Shown here piece by piece: positions 1 to 10,036 of a stretch of DNA of 41,977 nt. The DNA is from Burkholderiales bacterium (GTDB taxonomy: Bacteria > Pseudomonadota > Gammaproteobacteria > Burkholderiales > Burkholderiaceae_C). The DNA is taken from NCBI GenBank assembly GCA_028868995.1, contig JAGWTH010000035.1, positions 1 to 41,977 on the forward strand. The letters are read 5' to 3'. Position numbers and translations under genes: made by a program. How positions within the stretch are numbered: position 1 is the first letter of the stretch; each line of letters begins with the position of its first letter. A model generated the notes under the pieces. The model searched no databases, was not told the DNA's origin, and saw only the letters and a program-made list of their open reading frames with translations.

Positions 1-198
1 CGGGCGCAGGCCCGCGGGGCTGCCCGCGCCGCCCGGGTCGCCGCGGGTCAGGTGCCAGGCCAGCCAGCCCAGTCCGGCGACCACCGCGAGCGCGAGCACG
101 GTGCCCGTCCAGAAGGCGCGCCGCCCGGGCCGGGCGCGCGGCGCGGGGACGGCGGGATCGGCTGCCGGGACCGGCGGATTCGGCGTGGGTGTGGCCAT
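1..198 (-). CDS. N-terminal part of a probable RND efflux periplasmic adaptor (HlyD/MdtA type), cut by the window edge
   Basis: Only the first 66 codons are present, and the gene continues off the left edge. The ATG at 198 is preceded by AGAAGGAAT, a good ribosome binding site, which fixes the start. The product has a Pro/Ala/Arg-rich cytoplasmic head of about 30 residues. One hydrophobic segment follows (about residues 32-47, TVLALAVVAGLGWLAW), then a Gly/Pro-rich stretch. This is the usual N-terminus of a membrane-anchored efflux adaptor of the MdtA/AcrA class. It is the last visible gene of a minus-strand series after the phosphatase gene. The adaptor call rests on N-terminal layout only, because no lipoyl or barrel domain is inside the window; any single-pass periplasmic protein would also fit. 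Confidence 0.5.
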   Translation of the reverse strand, partial: MATPTPNPPVPAADPAVPAPRARPGRRAFWTGTVLALAVVAGLGWLAWHLTRGDPGGAGSPAGLRP

Positions 199-339
199 CG
201 GATTCCTTCTTCTACGGATCGCGGGGCGCGGCGCCGGCCGCCGGCGGGCTGCCCGCCCCTCAAGAGTGCCTCAGGCGCGTAACGGCGGCGTGAGGGCTGT
301 GTTGCTCTTCTGTGAAGTTGCATGCCGCGCGGGACCGGT

Positions 340-1980
340 TCAGGGCATGGCGAGCGGCAGCGGCCGGCCCTCGCAGGCGGCCGGCGCCGGCACGCGCAGG
401 ATCTGCGCCAGGGTCGGCGCGATATCGGCCGCCTCCACCCGCTGCGCGTACGCGCCGGGCCGCACCCAGCGCGGGCCCCACAGCAGCAGCGGCACGTGGG
501 TGTCGTAGTCGTAGGGCGAACCGTGGGTGGCCACGGCCTTGCCGAACATCCAGTAGGGCCGGGTCACGTACTGCACGTCGCCCGACACGTCGGGGTGCCA
601 GGTGTTGCGCATGGCCTCGAAGAACGGCGCGCCGGCGCGGCTGCCGGTCAGCAGTTCCTGCCGCGTATAGGCCGCGGCCAGCCCCGGCTGCGCCAGCAGC
701 GCGTCGCGGGCGGCGGCCGCCACGGCGTCGAAGTCCAGGCCGCGCGCGGCGATCTCGCGCCCATCCAGCACCAGGGCGGAGGCGGACAGGCCGGACACCA
801 GCCGGGGCGCCTGGAAGCGCTGCGCGAGATCCGCGTTCACCGCCGCCAGCAGCCGGCCGCCGTCGATCCGCCCCGACTGCAGGCCGTGCGCCAGTCTCCA
901 CTCCGGCGCGGGCATGAAGCCGTGGTCCGCGGTGAGTACCGCGAGCCATTCGTCCCGGCCCACCCTGCGGTCCAGGTCCTCGAAGAAGGACTGCAGCATC
1001 CGATCGATCTGCAGGAAGTGGTCCTGCGACAGGCGCGACTCCGCGCTCCAGCGGTGGTTGACGTAGTCGTGGCCCGACAGGCTGATGGCCAGGAGATCCG
1101 GCGCATCGTCGGCGCCCAGGTGCTCCCCCGCGATCGCGGCGCGGGCGAAGTCCAGCGTCAGCGCATCGGCGAAGGGGCTGGGCAGCAGCGCAGCGTAGAA
1201 GGCCGCATCCGGCTTCGCGGCGTCCGGCGCGCCCATCGTCATCGGCAGGCGGCCGCCGCGCGGGCCGTACCAGGGCTGGTCGTCGGGCAGCGAGCGGCCA
1301 TAGGCTGCCTCGGGCAGCAGCGGCTTCCACTCGGCGTGGAAGAAGCGGTCGGCCGGCCGCGCGCCGTTGAAGGCCTCGACCCAGGCCGGGTGCTCGCGCA
1401 GGTAGTACGTGGTGGACGCGAACCGGCCGCTGTCGCCCAGGTACATGTAGGCCGTGCCGGCATGGCCGGCCGTCAGGATGGCGCCGCGGTCCTTGCCCGA
1501 GACCGCGATCACCTTCGAGCGCGGCTGAAGCCGCCTGAGCACGTCGCCCAGGGTCTCGACCTTCAGGTTGCGCGGGCTGGTGCCGTCCATGGCATGGGTC
1601 GCGTGGCCGATGTATTGCGCCTGCGGGTCGGCCGTGCAATAGGTCGCGCGGCCGCTGGCGCGGTCGATCCATTCGTTGCCGATGATGCCGGTGCGGTGCG
1701 GGTAAGCGCCGGTCAGCACGGTGGCATGGCCGGCGCCGGTCACGGTGAAGGCATGGCCGTAGTACGCCTGCTCGAACGACGCGCCGCGGTCCAGGAAGCG
1801 GGCGAAGCCGTCGGGCGCGAGCTGGTCGCGGTAGGCAACCACTTGGCGCTGCGGCAGGCCGTCGATGACGATCAGCACCACCAGCTTCGGCCGCGGCGCC
1901 GGCGCGAGCGCCGCGCACGAGGCGAGCGCCAGGCCCAGGACGATCGCCAGGGCGGCGCGCAGCAGCGATGCGGTCTTCAT
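340..1980 (-). CDS. PafA-like alkaline phosphatase family lipoprotein
   Basis: This is a 546-residue metal-dependent phosphatase or phosphodiesterase of the alkaline phosphatase superfamily. The signal peptide ends in a lipobox (LASC, Cys22), so it should be a lipoprotein facing the periplasm. The metal-site pattern is visible: an Asp in VIVIDG (D40), a Thr-rich nucleophile segment AFTVTGAGHAT (residues 77-87; the nucleophile is probably Thr79 or Thr81), SGHDYVNH with Asp and His, TADHGF with Asp and His, and a late His in YDYDTHVPLLLWGP. This order matches PafA-type enzymes, which release phosphate from many monoesters. It follows the methyltransferase gene by 16 bases on the same strand. 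The substrate is not evident, and no Pho box was recognised. Confidence 0.85.
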   Translation of the reverse strand: MKTASLLRAALAIVLGLALASCAALAPAPRPKLVVLIVIDGLPQRQVVAYRDQLAPDGFARFLDRGASFEQAYYGHAFTVTGAGHATVLTGAYPHRTGIIGNEWIDRASGRATYCTADPQAQYIGHATHAMDGTSPRNLKVETLGDVLRRLQPRSKVIAVSGKDRGAILTAGHAGTAYMYLGDSGRFASTTYYLREHPAWVEAFNGARPADRFFHAEWKPLLPEAAYGRSLPDDQPWYGPRGGRLPMTMGAPDAAKPDAAFYAALLPSPFADALTLDFARAAIAGEHLGADDAPDLLAISLSGHDYVNHRWSAESRLSQDHFLQIDRMLQSFFEDLDRRVGRDEWLAVLTADHGFMPAPEWRLAHGLQSGRIDGGRLLAAVNADLAQRFQAPRLVSGLSASALVLDGREIAARGLDFDAVAAAARDALLAQPGLAAAYTRQELLTGSRAGAPFFEAMRNTWHPDVSGDVQYVTRPYWMFGKAVATHGSPYDYDTHVPLLLWGPRWVRPGAYAQRVEAADIAPTLAQILRVPAPAACEGRPLPLAMP

Positions 1981-1996
1981 GAACCGCGAGCCTAAC

Positions 1997-2644
1997 TCAG
2001 GCGCGGACCCGGCCGCTGGCGATGTAGATCCCGCCGAAGCCGCGGGTGCGCACCTCCACGTCGCGCAGGCGCTGTGCCAGCAGGGCCCAGGGCCGGTCCA
2101 GGCCTTCCATGCAGGTCACCGAGTACAGCGCCGCGCCCAGCACGAACAGGTTGGCCGGCAGCATCCAGGGCGGCGCCCACTGCAGGCCGGCGGCCACCAC
2201 GCGGGCGCCCGGCTTCAGGTGCGCCAGCAGGTGGTCCAGCGCCGCGGGGTCGCGCAGCACGTCGTGGGTGAAGTGGAACAGCGCCGCGTCGGCGCGGCCC
2301 TGCAGCGGCGCGTCGGTCGCCGTGGCCTGCAGCAGCGCGATGCCGCTCCATCCCTGCTGCAGGATCCGCTGGCGGGCCAGCGCCAGCATCTCCGGCGAGG
2401 GATCGATCCCCACGATGCGGCCCTGCGCCCCGATGCGCCGAACCAGCGGCCCGAAGCTCAGCCCCGTGCCGCAGCCCACGTCGATCACCGTGTCGCCCGG
2501 GCGCAGGTCCAGCAGCGCGATGGCCTCCGCGCGGATCGGCTCGAAGGGCAGCAGCTCCAGGTCGTAGTGCGCGGCGCGGTGCCGGTACTGGGCGATCGCG
2601 AGGGACGGATCGGGCCTCCGCCCCGGGCCGGAGGGGGAGGCCAT
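1997..2644 (-). CDS. Class I SAM-dependent methyltransferase
   Basis: This 215-residue protein has the Rossmann-type SAM-binding motif I (VIDVGCGTGLSF, about residues 53-64). The acidic residue that binds the SAM ribose lies in GIDPSPEML (D81). A FHFTHDVLRDP segment follows in the place of motif IV. It belongs to the broad UbiE/methyltransferase-11 type family, whose members methylate small molecules. The ATG at 2644 lies 10 bases after the stop of the universal stress gene, so the two are probably co-transcribed. The acceptor substrate cannot be read from the sequence, and neither neighbour suggests one. Confidence 0.85.
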   Translation of the reverse strand: MASPSGPGRRPDPSLAIAQYRHRAAHYDLELLPFEPIRAEAIALLDLRPGDTVIDVGCGTGLSFGPLVRRIGAQGRIVGIDPSPEMLALARQRILQQGWSGIALLQATATDAPLQGRADAALFHFTHDVLRDPAALDHLLAHLKPGARVVAAGLQWAPPWMLPANLFVLGAALYSVTCMEGLDRPWALLAQRLRDVEVRTRGFGGIYIASGRVRA

Positions 2645-2654
2645 CGATCGTCCG

Positions 2655-3092
2655 CTAGTGGGTGATGACGACCAGCACGCTGCAAGGCGCGTGCTCGATC
2701 AGGGCGCCGGAGATGGAGCCGCGCCACCAGCGCGCGGCCCAGCTGTCCAGGTGCTTGTGGCCCACCACGATGAGGTCGGCGCTGACCTTCTTGGCGTACT
2801 TGACGATCTCGTCGATCGCCTCGCCGGTCACCACTTCCCCGCGCGCGGAGGAGCCGCCCTCGGACAGGCGGCGCAGACCGTCGTCGAGCACGCCCTGGTA
2901 CTTGCGCCGCTCGCGCTCCTCGAGTTCGACGTCGTACACGCCGCCTTCCAGGCCGACGAAGCTCATCGCGGAGGGCATCACCGCCACCAGGTGCAGCTCC
3001 GAGTGGCTCCACTGCGCCACGTCGCGGCAGTCGAGCAGGGCCTTCTGGCCGGCATCGGAGCCGTCGTAGGCCAGCAGGATCTTCTTGTACAT
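2655..3092 (-). CDS. Universal stress protein, UspA family
   Basis: This is a 145-residue single-domain Usp protein. It opens with KKILLAYDGSD, whose Asp10 normally contacts adenine nucleotide. It ends with VVGHKHLDSWAARWWRGSIS, the G-x2-G-x9-G-S nucleotide loop, and a terminal CSVLVV strand. The second Gly of that loop is His here (GHKH), so nucleotide binding may be weakened. I start at the ATG at 3092 because the family begins exactly with this strand. A longer frame reaches 3155 but would run through the promoter. Family members are cytoplasmic and rise during starvation or stress. A promoter-like pair and a palindrome lie upstream (separate entry). Confidence 0.9.
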   Translation of the reverse strand: MYKKILLAYDGSDAGQKALLDCRDVAQWSHSELHLVAVMPSAMSFVGLEGGVYDVELEERERRKYQGVLDDGLRRLSEGGSSARGEVVTGEAIDEIVKYAKKVSADLIVVGHKHLDSWAARWWRGSISGALIEHAPCSVLVVITH

Positions 3093-3141
3093 GGCAGGGA
3101 CCCCCAATGACGCGCCGCGGCCCCATGCCCCGGCTGGCCGC

Positions 3142-3171
3142 AGTATGGACCGCAAGCCGCGGCTTGGGCAA
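3142..3171 (-). promoter_or_regulatory. Putative promoter of the usp gene with a 14-bp palindrome between -35 and -10
   Basis: On the minus strand TTGCCC (3171-3166) and CATACT (3147-3142) are 18 bases apart and about 50 bases before the usp ATG. The spacer opens with the perfect palindrome CAAGCCGCGGCTTG (3153-3166), which overlaps the end of the -35 box. A palindrome in that position is the usual layout for a repressor or a MerR-type activator. No regulator gene sits next to it, so its partner is unknown. Confidence 0.4.
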
Positions 3172-3194
3172 TGCGCGTGCCTACGTTCTAACCC

Positions 3195-4648
3195 TTAGCG
3201 CTCGGCCAGCGCGGCCAGCACGCCGGGCGCGAAATGGCGCTGCGCCACGTCGGCCAGGCGGTCGAACACGCCGTCCAGGGTGGGCGCGGCCGCGCCGAAC
3301 AGCGCATGCAGCACCTCGGCCTGCTCGAACAGGCCGTGCAGGTAGACGCCCAGCACGTTGCCCTCGGCGTTCTGCCAGCCCAGGCCGTCCGGCAGCGCGA
3401 CATGGCCCCGGGCCATGCCGGCATGCTGCGCGGTGCGGCCCGTGTGGATCTCGTAACCGTGCACCGCCACGCCCGCCAGAGGTGCCCAGGCACCGTGCAG
3501 CGCGCCGAACACCGAGCTGGTGCGCCGCACCGTCTTGGTGGATGCGAACTGCGTGACCAGCGGCAGCAGGCCCAGGCCGGGCGCGTTGCCGGCGAGGTCC
3601 TCGGGGTCGACCAGCGCCTCGCCCAGCATCTGCAGGCCGCCGCAGATGCCCAGCACGCGCCCGCCCTGCCCCGCGAAGCGCGTCACCGCCGCGGCGAGGC
3701 CTTGCGCGCGCAGCCATTGCAGGTCCTCCGCCGTGTTCTTGGAGCCGGGCAGGATCACCCCGTCGGCGCCCTCCAGCCCCGCCGGGGTGCGCACCCAGCG
3801 CAGGCGCAGGCCCGGGATGTTGGCCAGGGGCTGGAACTCGTCCAGGTTGCTGATGCGCGGGTACGCCACGACGGCGATGGTGGTCGCGGGCTGGGCCGCG
3901 CCTCCAGCGGCGCGCTCCTCGAACACGCCGTCCTCCTCGGGCAGGCCGTGCTGCCACACCATGGGGATCGTCGCCACGGTGGGCACGCCGGTGAGCTCGC
4001 GCAGCTGCTGCGGCCCGGGCGCGAGCAGCGCCGGGTCGCCGCGGAACTTGTTCAGCACGAAGCCGCGCAGCAGCGCGCGCTCGGCCGGTTCCAGCAGCGA
4101 CCAGGTGCCATAGAGGTGGGCGAAGGCGCCGCCGCGGTCGATGTCGCTCACCAGCAGGCAGCGCGCCTCGCCGTGCAGCGCCACGCGCAGGTTCACGTGG
4201 TCGCTGTCGCGCAGGTTGATCTCGGCCGGCGAGCCGGCGCCCTCGATCACGACGACGTCGTTCTCTTCCCGCAGCGCGTCGAGGGACTCGCGCACCCGCG
4301 GCCACAGGAGCGCGCTGCGCTCGCGCCAGGGGGTGGCCGTGAGCGCCGCATCCACCCGGCCCAGCACCACCACCTGGCTGTGGGTGTCGCGCTCCGGCTT
4401 GAGCAGCACCGGGTTCATGCGAACGTCCGGCTCGGCGCGCGCGGCGAGGGCCTGGAAGTACTGCGCGCTGCCGATCTCGCCCAGGGCGCCGTTCGCGGCC
4501 GGCACGACGCGCGCGTTGTTGCTCATGTTCTGCGCCTTGAACGGCACCACCTTCAAGCCCTGGCGCGCATACCAGCGGCACAGCGCCGTCGCCAGCCAGC
4601 TCTTGCCGGCGCCGCTGTGCGTACCGAGCACCATGACGCAGGTGGCGG

Positions 4649-4652
<4 letters not shown>
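3195..4652 (-). CDS. cobQ: Cobyric acid synthase
   Basis: This 485-residue cytoplasmic enzyme amidates four side chains of adenosyl-cobyrinate a,c-diamide, using glutamine and ATP. The N-terminal synthetase domain begins with the P-loop-like GTHSGAGKS (about residues 10-18) and includes FKAQNMSNN and VVIEGAGSPAEINL. The C-terminal class I glutamine amidotransferase domain has the nucleophile Cys337 in LGICGGLQMLGE and His439 in GVYLHGLFE. The start at 4652 overlaps the stop of the ABC ATPase gene by 4 bases (ATGA), so it is translated as part of the B12 operon. It is the last gene; the other corrin amide and nucleotide-loop genes are not in the window and must lie elsewhere if the pathway is complete. 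Confidence 0.95.
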
Positions 4653-5424
<772 letters not shown>

Positions 5425-5428
<4 letters not shown>

Positions 5429-6411
5429 CGCGGCCTCCGCTGCATCAGCGCGAGCAGGTAGCCGCCGCCCAGCACCGCCGTCAGCGCCCCCACCGGCAGC
5501 TCGCGCGGGGCGAGCAGGCCGCGCGCGAGCACGTCGGCCGCCAGCAGCAGCGCGCCGCCGGCGAGCGCCGACAGAGGCAGCAGCCAGCGGTGGGTGGGCT
5601 TGCACAGCGCGCGCGCCAGGTGCGGCGCCATCAGGCCGATGAAGGCGACCAGGCCGACGTGCGCCACGGCCGCCCCGGTGGCCAGCGCCATGGCCGCCAC
5701 CAGCAGCAGGCGCACCGGGCCGAGCGCGATGCCCAGGCTGGCCGCCGTGGTCTCGCCCAGGGCCAGCGCGTCGAGCGCGCGGCTGGCGAGCATCGCGGTG
5801 ACCAGCGTGACGGCGAGCGCCAGCGCCAGCGTCGCGGTGCCCGGCCAGCCGAGGAAACTGGTGGTCCCGAGCAGGAAGGCCTGCATGGTGCGCAGCAGCT
5901 CCGGCGCCAGGAACATCGCCAGCGCCGCGCAGGCGCCGAACACCATGCCCACGATCACGCCGGCCAGCAGCAGCCGCGCGGTCTGCTGCACGCCGCGCGC
6001 CAGGGCCAGGGTCGCCGCCACCGCCACCAGGGCACCCACGAAGGCCGCGCCGGTGAGGCCGATGTGCGCGCCCCAGCCGGCCGCGGCCGGCGCCGCGCCC
6101 AGCACCACGAGCAGCACCGCGACGCCGAAGGCCGCGCCGGTGGCGCTGCCCAGGAGGTAGGGATCGGCCAGCGGGTTGCGGAACAGGCCCTGCGCCACCG
6201 CGCCCGCCAGCCCCAGCAGCGCGCCCGCGGTCCAGGCGCCCAGCGTGCGCGGCAGGCGGATCTCCCACAGGATGGTGCGGGCCGGGCCCTGCGCGTCGAA
6301 CAGCGGTTCCCAGCCCGTGCTGCCGACCGCGAGGCCCAGGACCAGCAGCGCCGCGGTGGCGGCGAGCAGCCAGGCCGCGACCACCGCCGGCGAACGCGCC
6401 GCGCTGTTCAT
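5425..6411 (-). CDS. btuC: Vitamin B12 ABC transporter permease (BtuC/FecCD family)
   Basis: This 328-residue inner-membrane protein is highly hydrophobic, with about nine to ten predicted helices. It carries family segments such as EIRLPRTLGAWTAGALLGLAG near the N-terminus, NPLADPYLLGSATGAAFG, the LGWPG-type loop, and HVGLVAFIGLMAPHLAR near the C-terminus, which faces the ATPase. The length is typical. The start at 6411 overlaps the stop of btuF by 4 bases, and its own stop overlaps the btuD start. It should form a homodimeric channel fed by the periplasmic binding protein encoded just upstream. Confidence 0.92.
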
Positions 6412-7268
6412 CGGGCGTCCCCGTGGCCGGCGAGGCAGCGCACCATCAGCCGCGCGGCCTCGGCCATGCGGGGGCCGGCGCGCACCAGCACGTCGCGCTC
6501 GGACGGCGTGAAAGTGCAGACGCGGTGCTCGCGCACGGCGCGCAGGCCCGCCCAGCCCGGGCGGGAGGCGATCGGCACGCCCTCCTCGTCGTCGGCCAGC
6601 ATGATCACGTCCGGGTCGGCGCGCACCACGAACTCGGGATTGAGCCGCGGGAACGGGCCCAGCGCCGCCGGCACCACGTTGCGCGCGCCCAGGCGCGCCA
6701 GCAGCTCGCCGAGGAAGGAGGACTCGCTCGCGGCATAGGGCGCGGAGCTCACCTCGAAGTAGACGCGCTGGCCGCGCCGGTCCGCGGGCAGCGCCTGCGC
6801 GGCGCGGTCGATGCCCTGCGCGATGGCGCGCCAGGCCGCCTCGCCGTCGCGGGCGCCCAGCACGGGCCCCAGCAGCGCGAGCACCCGATGCACGTCGGCG
6901 AAGGTGCGCGGCTCCACCGCCAGCACCTTCAGGCCCAGCGCCTGCAGCCGATCGAGCGCGCGCGAGGAGGTCGGCGACAGCACCAGGTCGGGCCGCAGCG
7001 CCACGATGGCCTCGACCCGCGCGTCCTCGATGCCCCCCACGTGCGGCAGCGCCCGCACGGCCTCGGGGAAGTCGGACCAGTCGTCGACGCCGACGAGCCG
7101 GCCGCAGGCATCCAGCGCGCAGACGAATTCGGTGAGCGACGGCAGCAGCGTCACGATGCGCTGCGGCGGCCGGTCGAAGCGCACCGCCTGGCCGCGGTCG
7201 TCGGTGACGGTGAGCGCCTGCGCCGGCAGCAGCCAGGCCAGCAGGAGCAGCGCCAGCCAGCTACGCAT
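6408..7268 (-). CDS. btuF: Periplasmic corrinoid-binding protein (BtuF-like)
   Basis: This 286-residue protein has a classic signal peptide (MRSWLALLLLAWLLPAQA, cleaved near residue 18). The mature N-terminus is the type III periplasmic binding fold: LTVTDDRGQAVRF, then PQRIVTLLPSLTEFVCAL. The second lobe contains DVIMLADDEEG and ends in a helix-rich tail. Proteins of this family deliver vitamin B12 to the BtuC2D2 transporter. Its start lies inside the 3' end of the preceding gene (8-base overlap, 7261-7268). Iron-siderophore binding is the alternative for this fold, but the operon has a cobalamin riboswitch. Confidence 0.88.
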   Translation of the reverse strand: MRSWLALLLLAWLLPAQALTVTDDRGQAVRFDRPPQRIVTLLPSLTEFVCALDACGRLVGVDDWSDFPEAVRALPHVGGIEDARVEAIVALRPDLVLSPTSSRALDRLQALGLKVLAVEPRTFADVHRVLALLGPVLGARDGEAAWRAIAQGIDRAAQALPADRRGQRVYFEVSSAPYAASESSFLGELLARLGARNVVPAALGPFPRLNPEFVVRADPDVIMLADDEEGVPIASRPGWAGLRAVREHRVCTFTPSERDVLVRAGPRMAEAARLMVRCLAGHGDAR

Positions 7269-8070
7269 GCGCGCGGCTCCACTCGCACACGATGCGGTGC
7301 AGCTGCTCCACGCCGTCGGTGAGCGCCGCCGGACCCGGCTGCAGGATGTCGGCCGACTTGATCTCGAACAGCTGGCCGTCGCGCACCGCGTTCACCTGCT
7401 CCCAGCCCGGGCGCACCGCGACCTTCTCCGGCCGGAACTTCTTGCCGCACCAGGAGCCGATCACGATGTCGGGGTTGCGGCGCACGATCTCCGCCGGGTC
7501 CGCCACGATGCGGTCCTTGCCCAGCGGCTGCGCGGCCAGCTCGGGGAAGATGTCCTCGCCGCCGGCCAGGCCCACCAGCTCCGACACCCAGCGGATGCCG
7601 CTGATCGCCGGCTCGTCCCATTCCTCGAAGTACACGCGCGGTGCGCGCGGCAGCGCGCGGCCCGCGGCCTCGATGGCGAGCAGGCGCGCGCGCATGCCTT
7701 CCAGCAGCGCGAGCCCGTCGTCGGCGCGGCCCACCATGGCCGCGACCTGGTACAGCATGGCGAAGATCTCCTCCACGCCGCGCTGGTTGAAGATGGTGAC
7801 CTGCACGCCGTGGCGCACCAGCTGCGCGGCGATGTCGGCCTGCAGGTCGGAAAAGCCGAACACGCAGTCCGGCCGCAGCGCCAGGATCTGGTCGATCTTG
7901 GCGCTGAGGAAGGCGCTCACCTTCGGCTTCTCCTGGCGCGCGCGGCGCGGCCGCACGGTGTAGCCGGAGATGCCGACGATGCGCGCCTCCTCGCCCAGCA
8001 GGTACAGCCATTCCGTCGCCTCCTCGGTGAGGCAGACGATGCGGCGGGGGCCGCGCGGAATGGCCAGCAT
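7261..8070 (-). CDS. Corrinoid-binding-type protein without a signal peptide (BtuF paralogue)
   Basis: This 269-residue protein has the same helical-backbone binding fold as BtuF (RRIVCLTEEATEWLYLLGE, LALRPDCVFGFSDLQ, NPDIVIGSWCGKKF) but no export signal. The ATG at 8070 has a strong AGGAG five bases upstream and begins 8 bases after the btuB stop, so an upstream start encoding a signal peptide is not possible. It should therefore stay in the cytoplasm. Such proteins are often annotated simply as cobalamin-binding proteins, and I know of no settled role. Storage, hand-over to an adenosyltransferase, or corrinoid sensing are possible; these are inference. Cys in SWCGKKF is a candidate ligand. 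Confidence 0.8.
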   Translation of the reverse strand: MLAIPRGPRRIVCLTEEATEWLYLLGEEARIVGISGYTVRPRRARQEKPKVSAFLSAKIDQILALRPDCVFGFSDLQADIAAQLVRHGVQVTIFNQRGVEEIFAMLYQVAAMVGRADDGLALLEGMRARLLAIEAAGRALPRAPRVYFEEWDEPAISGIRWVSELVGLAGGEDIFPELAAQPLGKDRIVADPAEIVRRNPDIVIGSWCGKKFRPEKVAVRPGWEQVNAVRDGQLFEIKSADILQPGPAALTDGVEQLHRIVCEWSRAHA

Positions 8071-8078
8071 GCCGGCTC

Positions 8079-10010
8079 CTAGAACTGCACCCGCACCGAG
8101 GCCGTGACCTGGCGGCCCGGCTCGGGGTAGATGGACGTGGTCTGCCCGCCCGCGCAGCCGAAGGCCTGGGTGTAGAACTTGCGGTCGAACAGGTTGGTCA
8201 GGCCCAAGGCGAACTCCGCGTTGCGCTGGAACTGCCAAGCGTAGCGCGCATCGGCGGTGGCGTAGGCCGGGATGCGGCAGGTGTTGTCGAAGTCCGGATG
8301 CTGCGACCCCACCCAGTTCACGCCCGCGTCGAGGTGGTGGCCCGCCACGGGCACCCAGTCGCCGCGCACGGCCAGCGTCTGGCGCGGCACCAGCGGCACG
8401 TCCTTGCCGTCGTAGGGACCGGAGCGGAAGGTGGCGCGGCGCACGTTGGCGTTGACGCGCAGGCCCAGGGCCGCGGTGAGGGCGTGGCTCCAGTCGACCT
8501 CCAGCCCCTCGCGCAGGGTCGGGTCGAAGTTGACGTTGGCGCCGTAGGGCGCGTTGGCGGCGTTGGGATCGAAGCCGATCTCGTGGGTCAGCGCGCTGCG
8601 GTACAGGCGCGCGTCGAGGCTGCCGCGAGCGTACTTCCAGCGGGCGCCCACCTCGCTGTCCTGCGAGGTCTGCGGCTGGAGCATGACGTTCGGCTGGGTG
8701 AAGCTGAACTCGTCGGCATTGGGCAGGCGGTAGCTGCGGCCGACGCGGACGTACGCGGTCCAGTCCGCGGCGACCGGATGGCTCAGGCCCAGGTCCCAGG
8801 CGTTCTGGCGGTCGTCCAGCACGACGCCGCTGCCTTCCTTGTGCAGCTGCTCGGTGCGCACGCCGCCGGAGACGCGCGTGCCCGCGGGCAGGATGACGTC
8901 GTCCTTGAAGTAGAACGCGTCGGCCGACTGGCTGGCACCGGAGGCGTTGGCGACGCTGGTGCGGGCCCACTCGTTGCGGTCCAGCCCCAGCACCAGCACG
9001 TTGGTGTTGGCGCCCAGCTTGCGCTCGTTGCGCCCGCGCACCGAGTAGTTGTGCGCGTCCACGTCGTAGTCGTACTCGTAGCCCGAGAAGTTGCTGCGCA
9101 CCGCTTTCTGGCGCTGGGCGGCGTCGACGGCCAGCTGCCAGTCGGCGAGGTCGGCCCGGGCGAACAGCGCCGCGCGGTCGTTGCGGATCGCGCCGTGGTC
9201 GTCGGGCGTGTTGGTCTGGGTGGGATCGGCCGCGTACTGCGCCGCGCCCAGCGCGCCGGGCAGGCGGGCGGCCAGGTGGTCCTGCGCGTATTGCGCGCCC
9301 AGGCGCAGCCAGTCGCCGGACCACTGGCCGGTGACGGCGGCGGCGTCCGACTGCGACGCCGAGTTCTTGCGGAAGCCGTCGCTGTGGCGCTTCTGCGCGT
9401 CGGCGTCGAGGGTGAAGCCGGACGGCGTCGCGACCCTGGCGCTGGCGCGCAGGTCGCTGAAGCCGTCGTTGCCCCCGCCGCCGTAGAGAGTGGCGCCGCT
9501 GGCGCGCTGGCGGCCGGCGCCGGCCTTGGTGGTGATGACGATCACGCCGCCGGTGGCGCCCTCGCCGTACAGCACGGCGCCGCTGCCGCGCAGCACCTCG
9601 ATGCGCTCCACCGACTCGATGGGGATGCCGGCCAGGCGCGGCGACGCGGAGTCGCCCTCGCTCAGGCGCACGCCGTCGACGATCACCACCTGGTTGGAGT
9701 CGGCGGTCGCGCCGAAGCCGCGCAGGTCGATGGCGGTGTCGCCGCCGTTGGAGAGGTCCTGGCGCCCGGGCACGCCGAGCAGGCGCACGATGGCGTCGTT
9801 GACGGTGGTGGCGCCCGAGGCGCGGATCTGGTCCGCGGTGATCACGCTCACGCCCAGGGGCAGCGTGGAGGCGGGCTCGGCGAAGCGCGTGGCGGTCACG
9901 CGCGTCTCGGGCAGGGTCGCGGTCTGCGCGAACAGCGCGGGGGTGGACAGGAAGGCGGCGGCGGCCAGGGAGATGGCGCGCGCGCGCAGCGGAGGCACGG
10001 TCGGTGTCAT
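8079..10010 (-). CDS. btuB: TonB-dependent outer-membrane vitamin B12 receptor
   Basis: This 643-residue receptor has a signal peptide ending ALFAQ. A TonB-box-like segment, LPETRVTATRF, follows directly. The plug domain contains DLRGFGATADSNQVVIVDGVRL and RIEVLRGSGAVLYGEGATGGVIVITT. The rest is a 22-strand-type barrel with many aromatic-rich strands, ending in the outer-membrane signature Phe (VRVQF). It takes corrinoids across the outer membrane at the cost of proton-motive force. It is the first gene of the B12 operon and lies directly behind a cobalamin riboswitch, which supports BtuB over a siderophore receptor. The ATG at 10010 has only a weak ribosome binding site, consistent with riboswitch control of translation. 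Confidence 0.93.
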   Translation of the reverse strand: MTPTVPPLRARAISLAAAAFLSTPALFAQTATLPETRVTATRFAEPASTLPLGVSVITADQIRASGATTVNDAIVRLLGVPGRQDLSNGGDTAIDLRGFGATADSNQVVIVDGVRLSEGDSASPRLAGIPIESVERIEVLRGSGAVLYGEGATGGVIVITTKAGAGRQRASGATLYGGGGNDGFSDLRASARVATPSGFTLDADAQKRHSDGFRKNSASQSDAAAVTGQWSGDWLRLGAQYAQDHLAARLPGALGAAQYAADPTQTNTPDDHGAIRNDRAALFARADLADWQLAVDAAQRQKAVRSNFSGYEYDYDVDAHNYSVRGRNERKLGANTNVLVLGLDRNEWARTSVANASGASQSADAFYFKDDVILPAGTRVSGGVRTEQLHKEGSGVVLDDRQNAWDLGLSHPVAADWTAYVRVGRSYRLPNADEFSFTQPNVMLQPQTSQDSEVGARWKYARGSLDARLYRSALTHEIGFDPNAANAPYGANVNFDPTLREGLEVDWSHALTAALGLRVNANVRRATFRSGPYDGKDVPLVPRQTLAVRGDWVPVAGHHLDAGVNWVGSQHPDFDNTCRIPAYATADARYAWQFQRNAEFALGLTNLFDRKFYTQAFGCAGGQTTSIYPEPGRQVTASVRVQF

Positions 10011-10036
10011 GGGACTTGCGGAGGCTCGTTGCCCTG

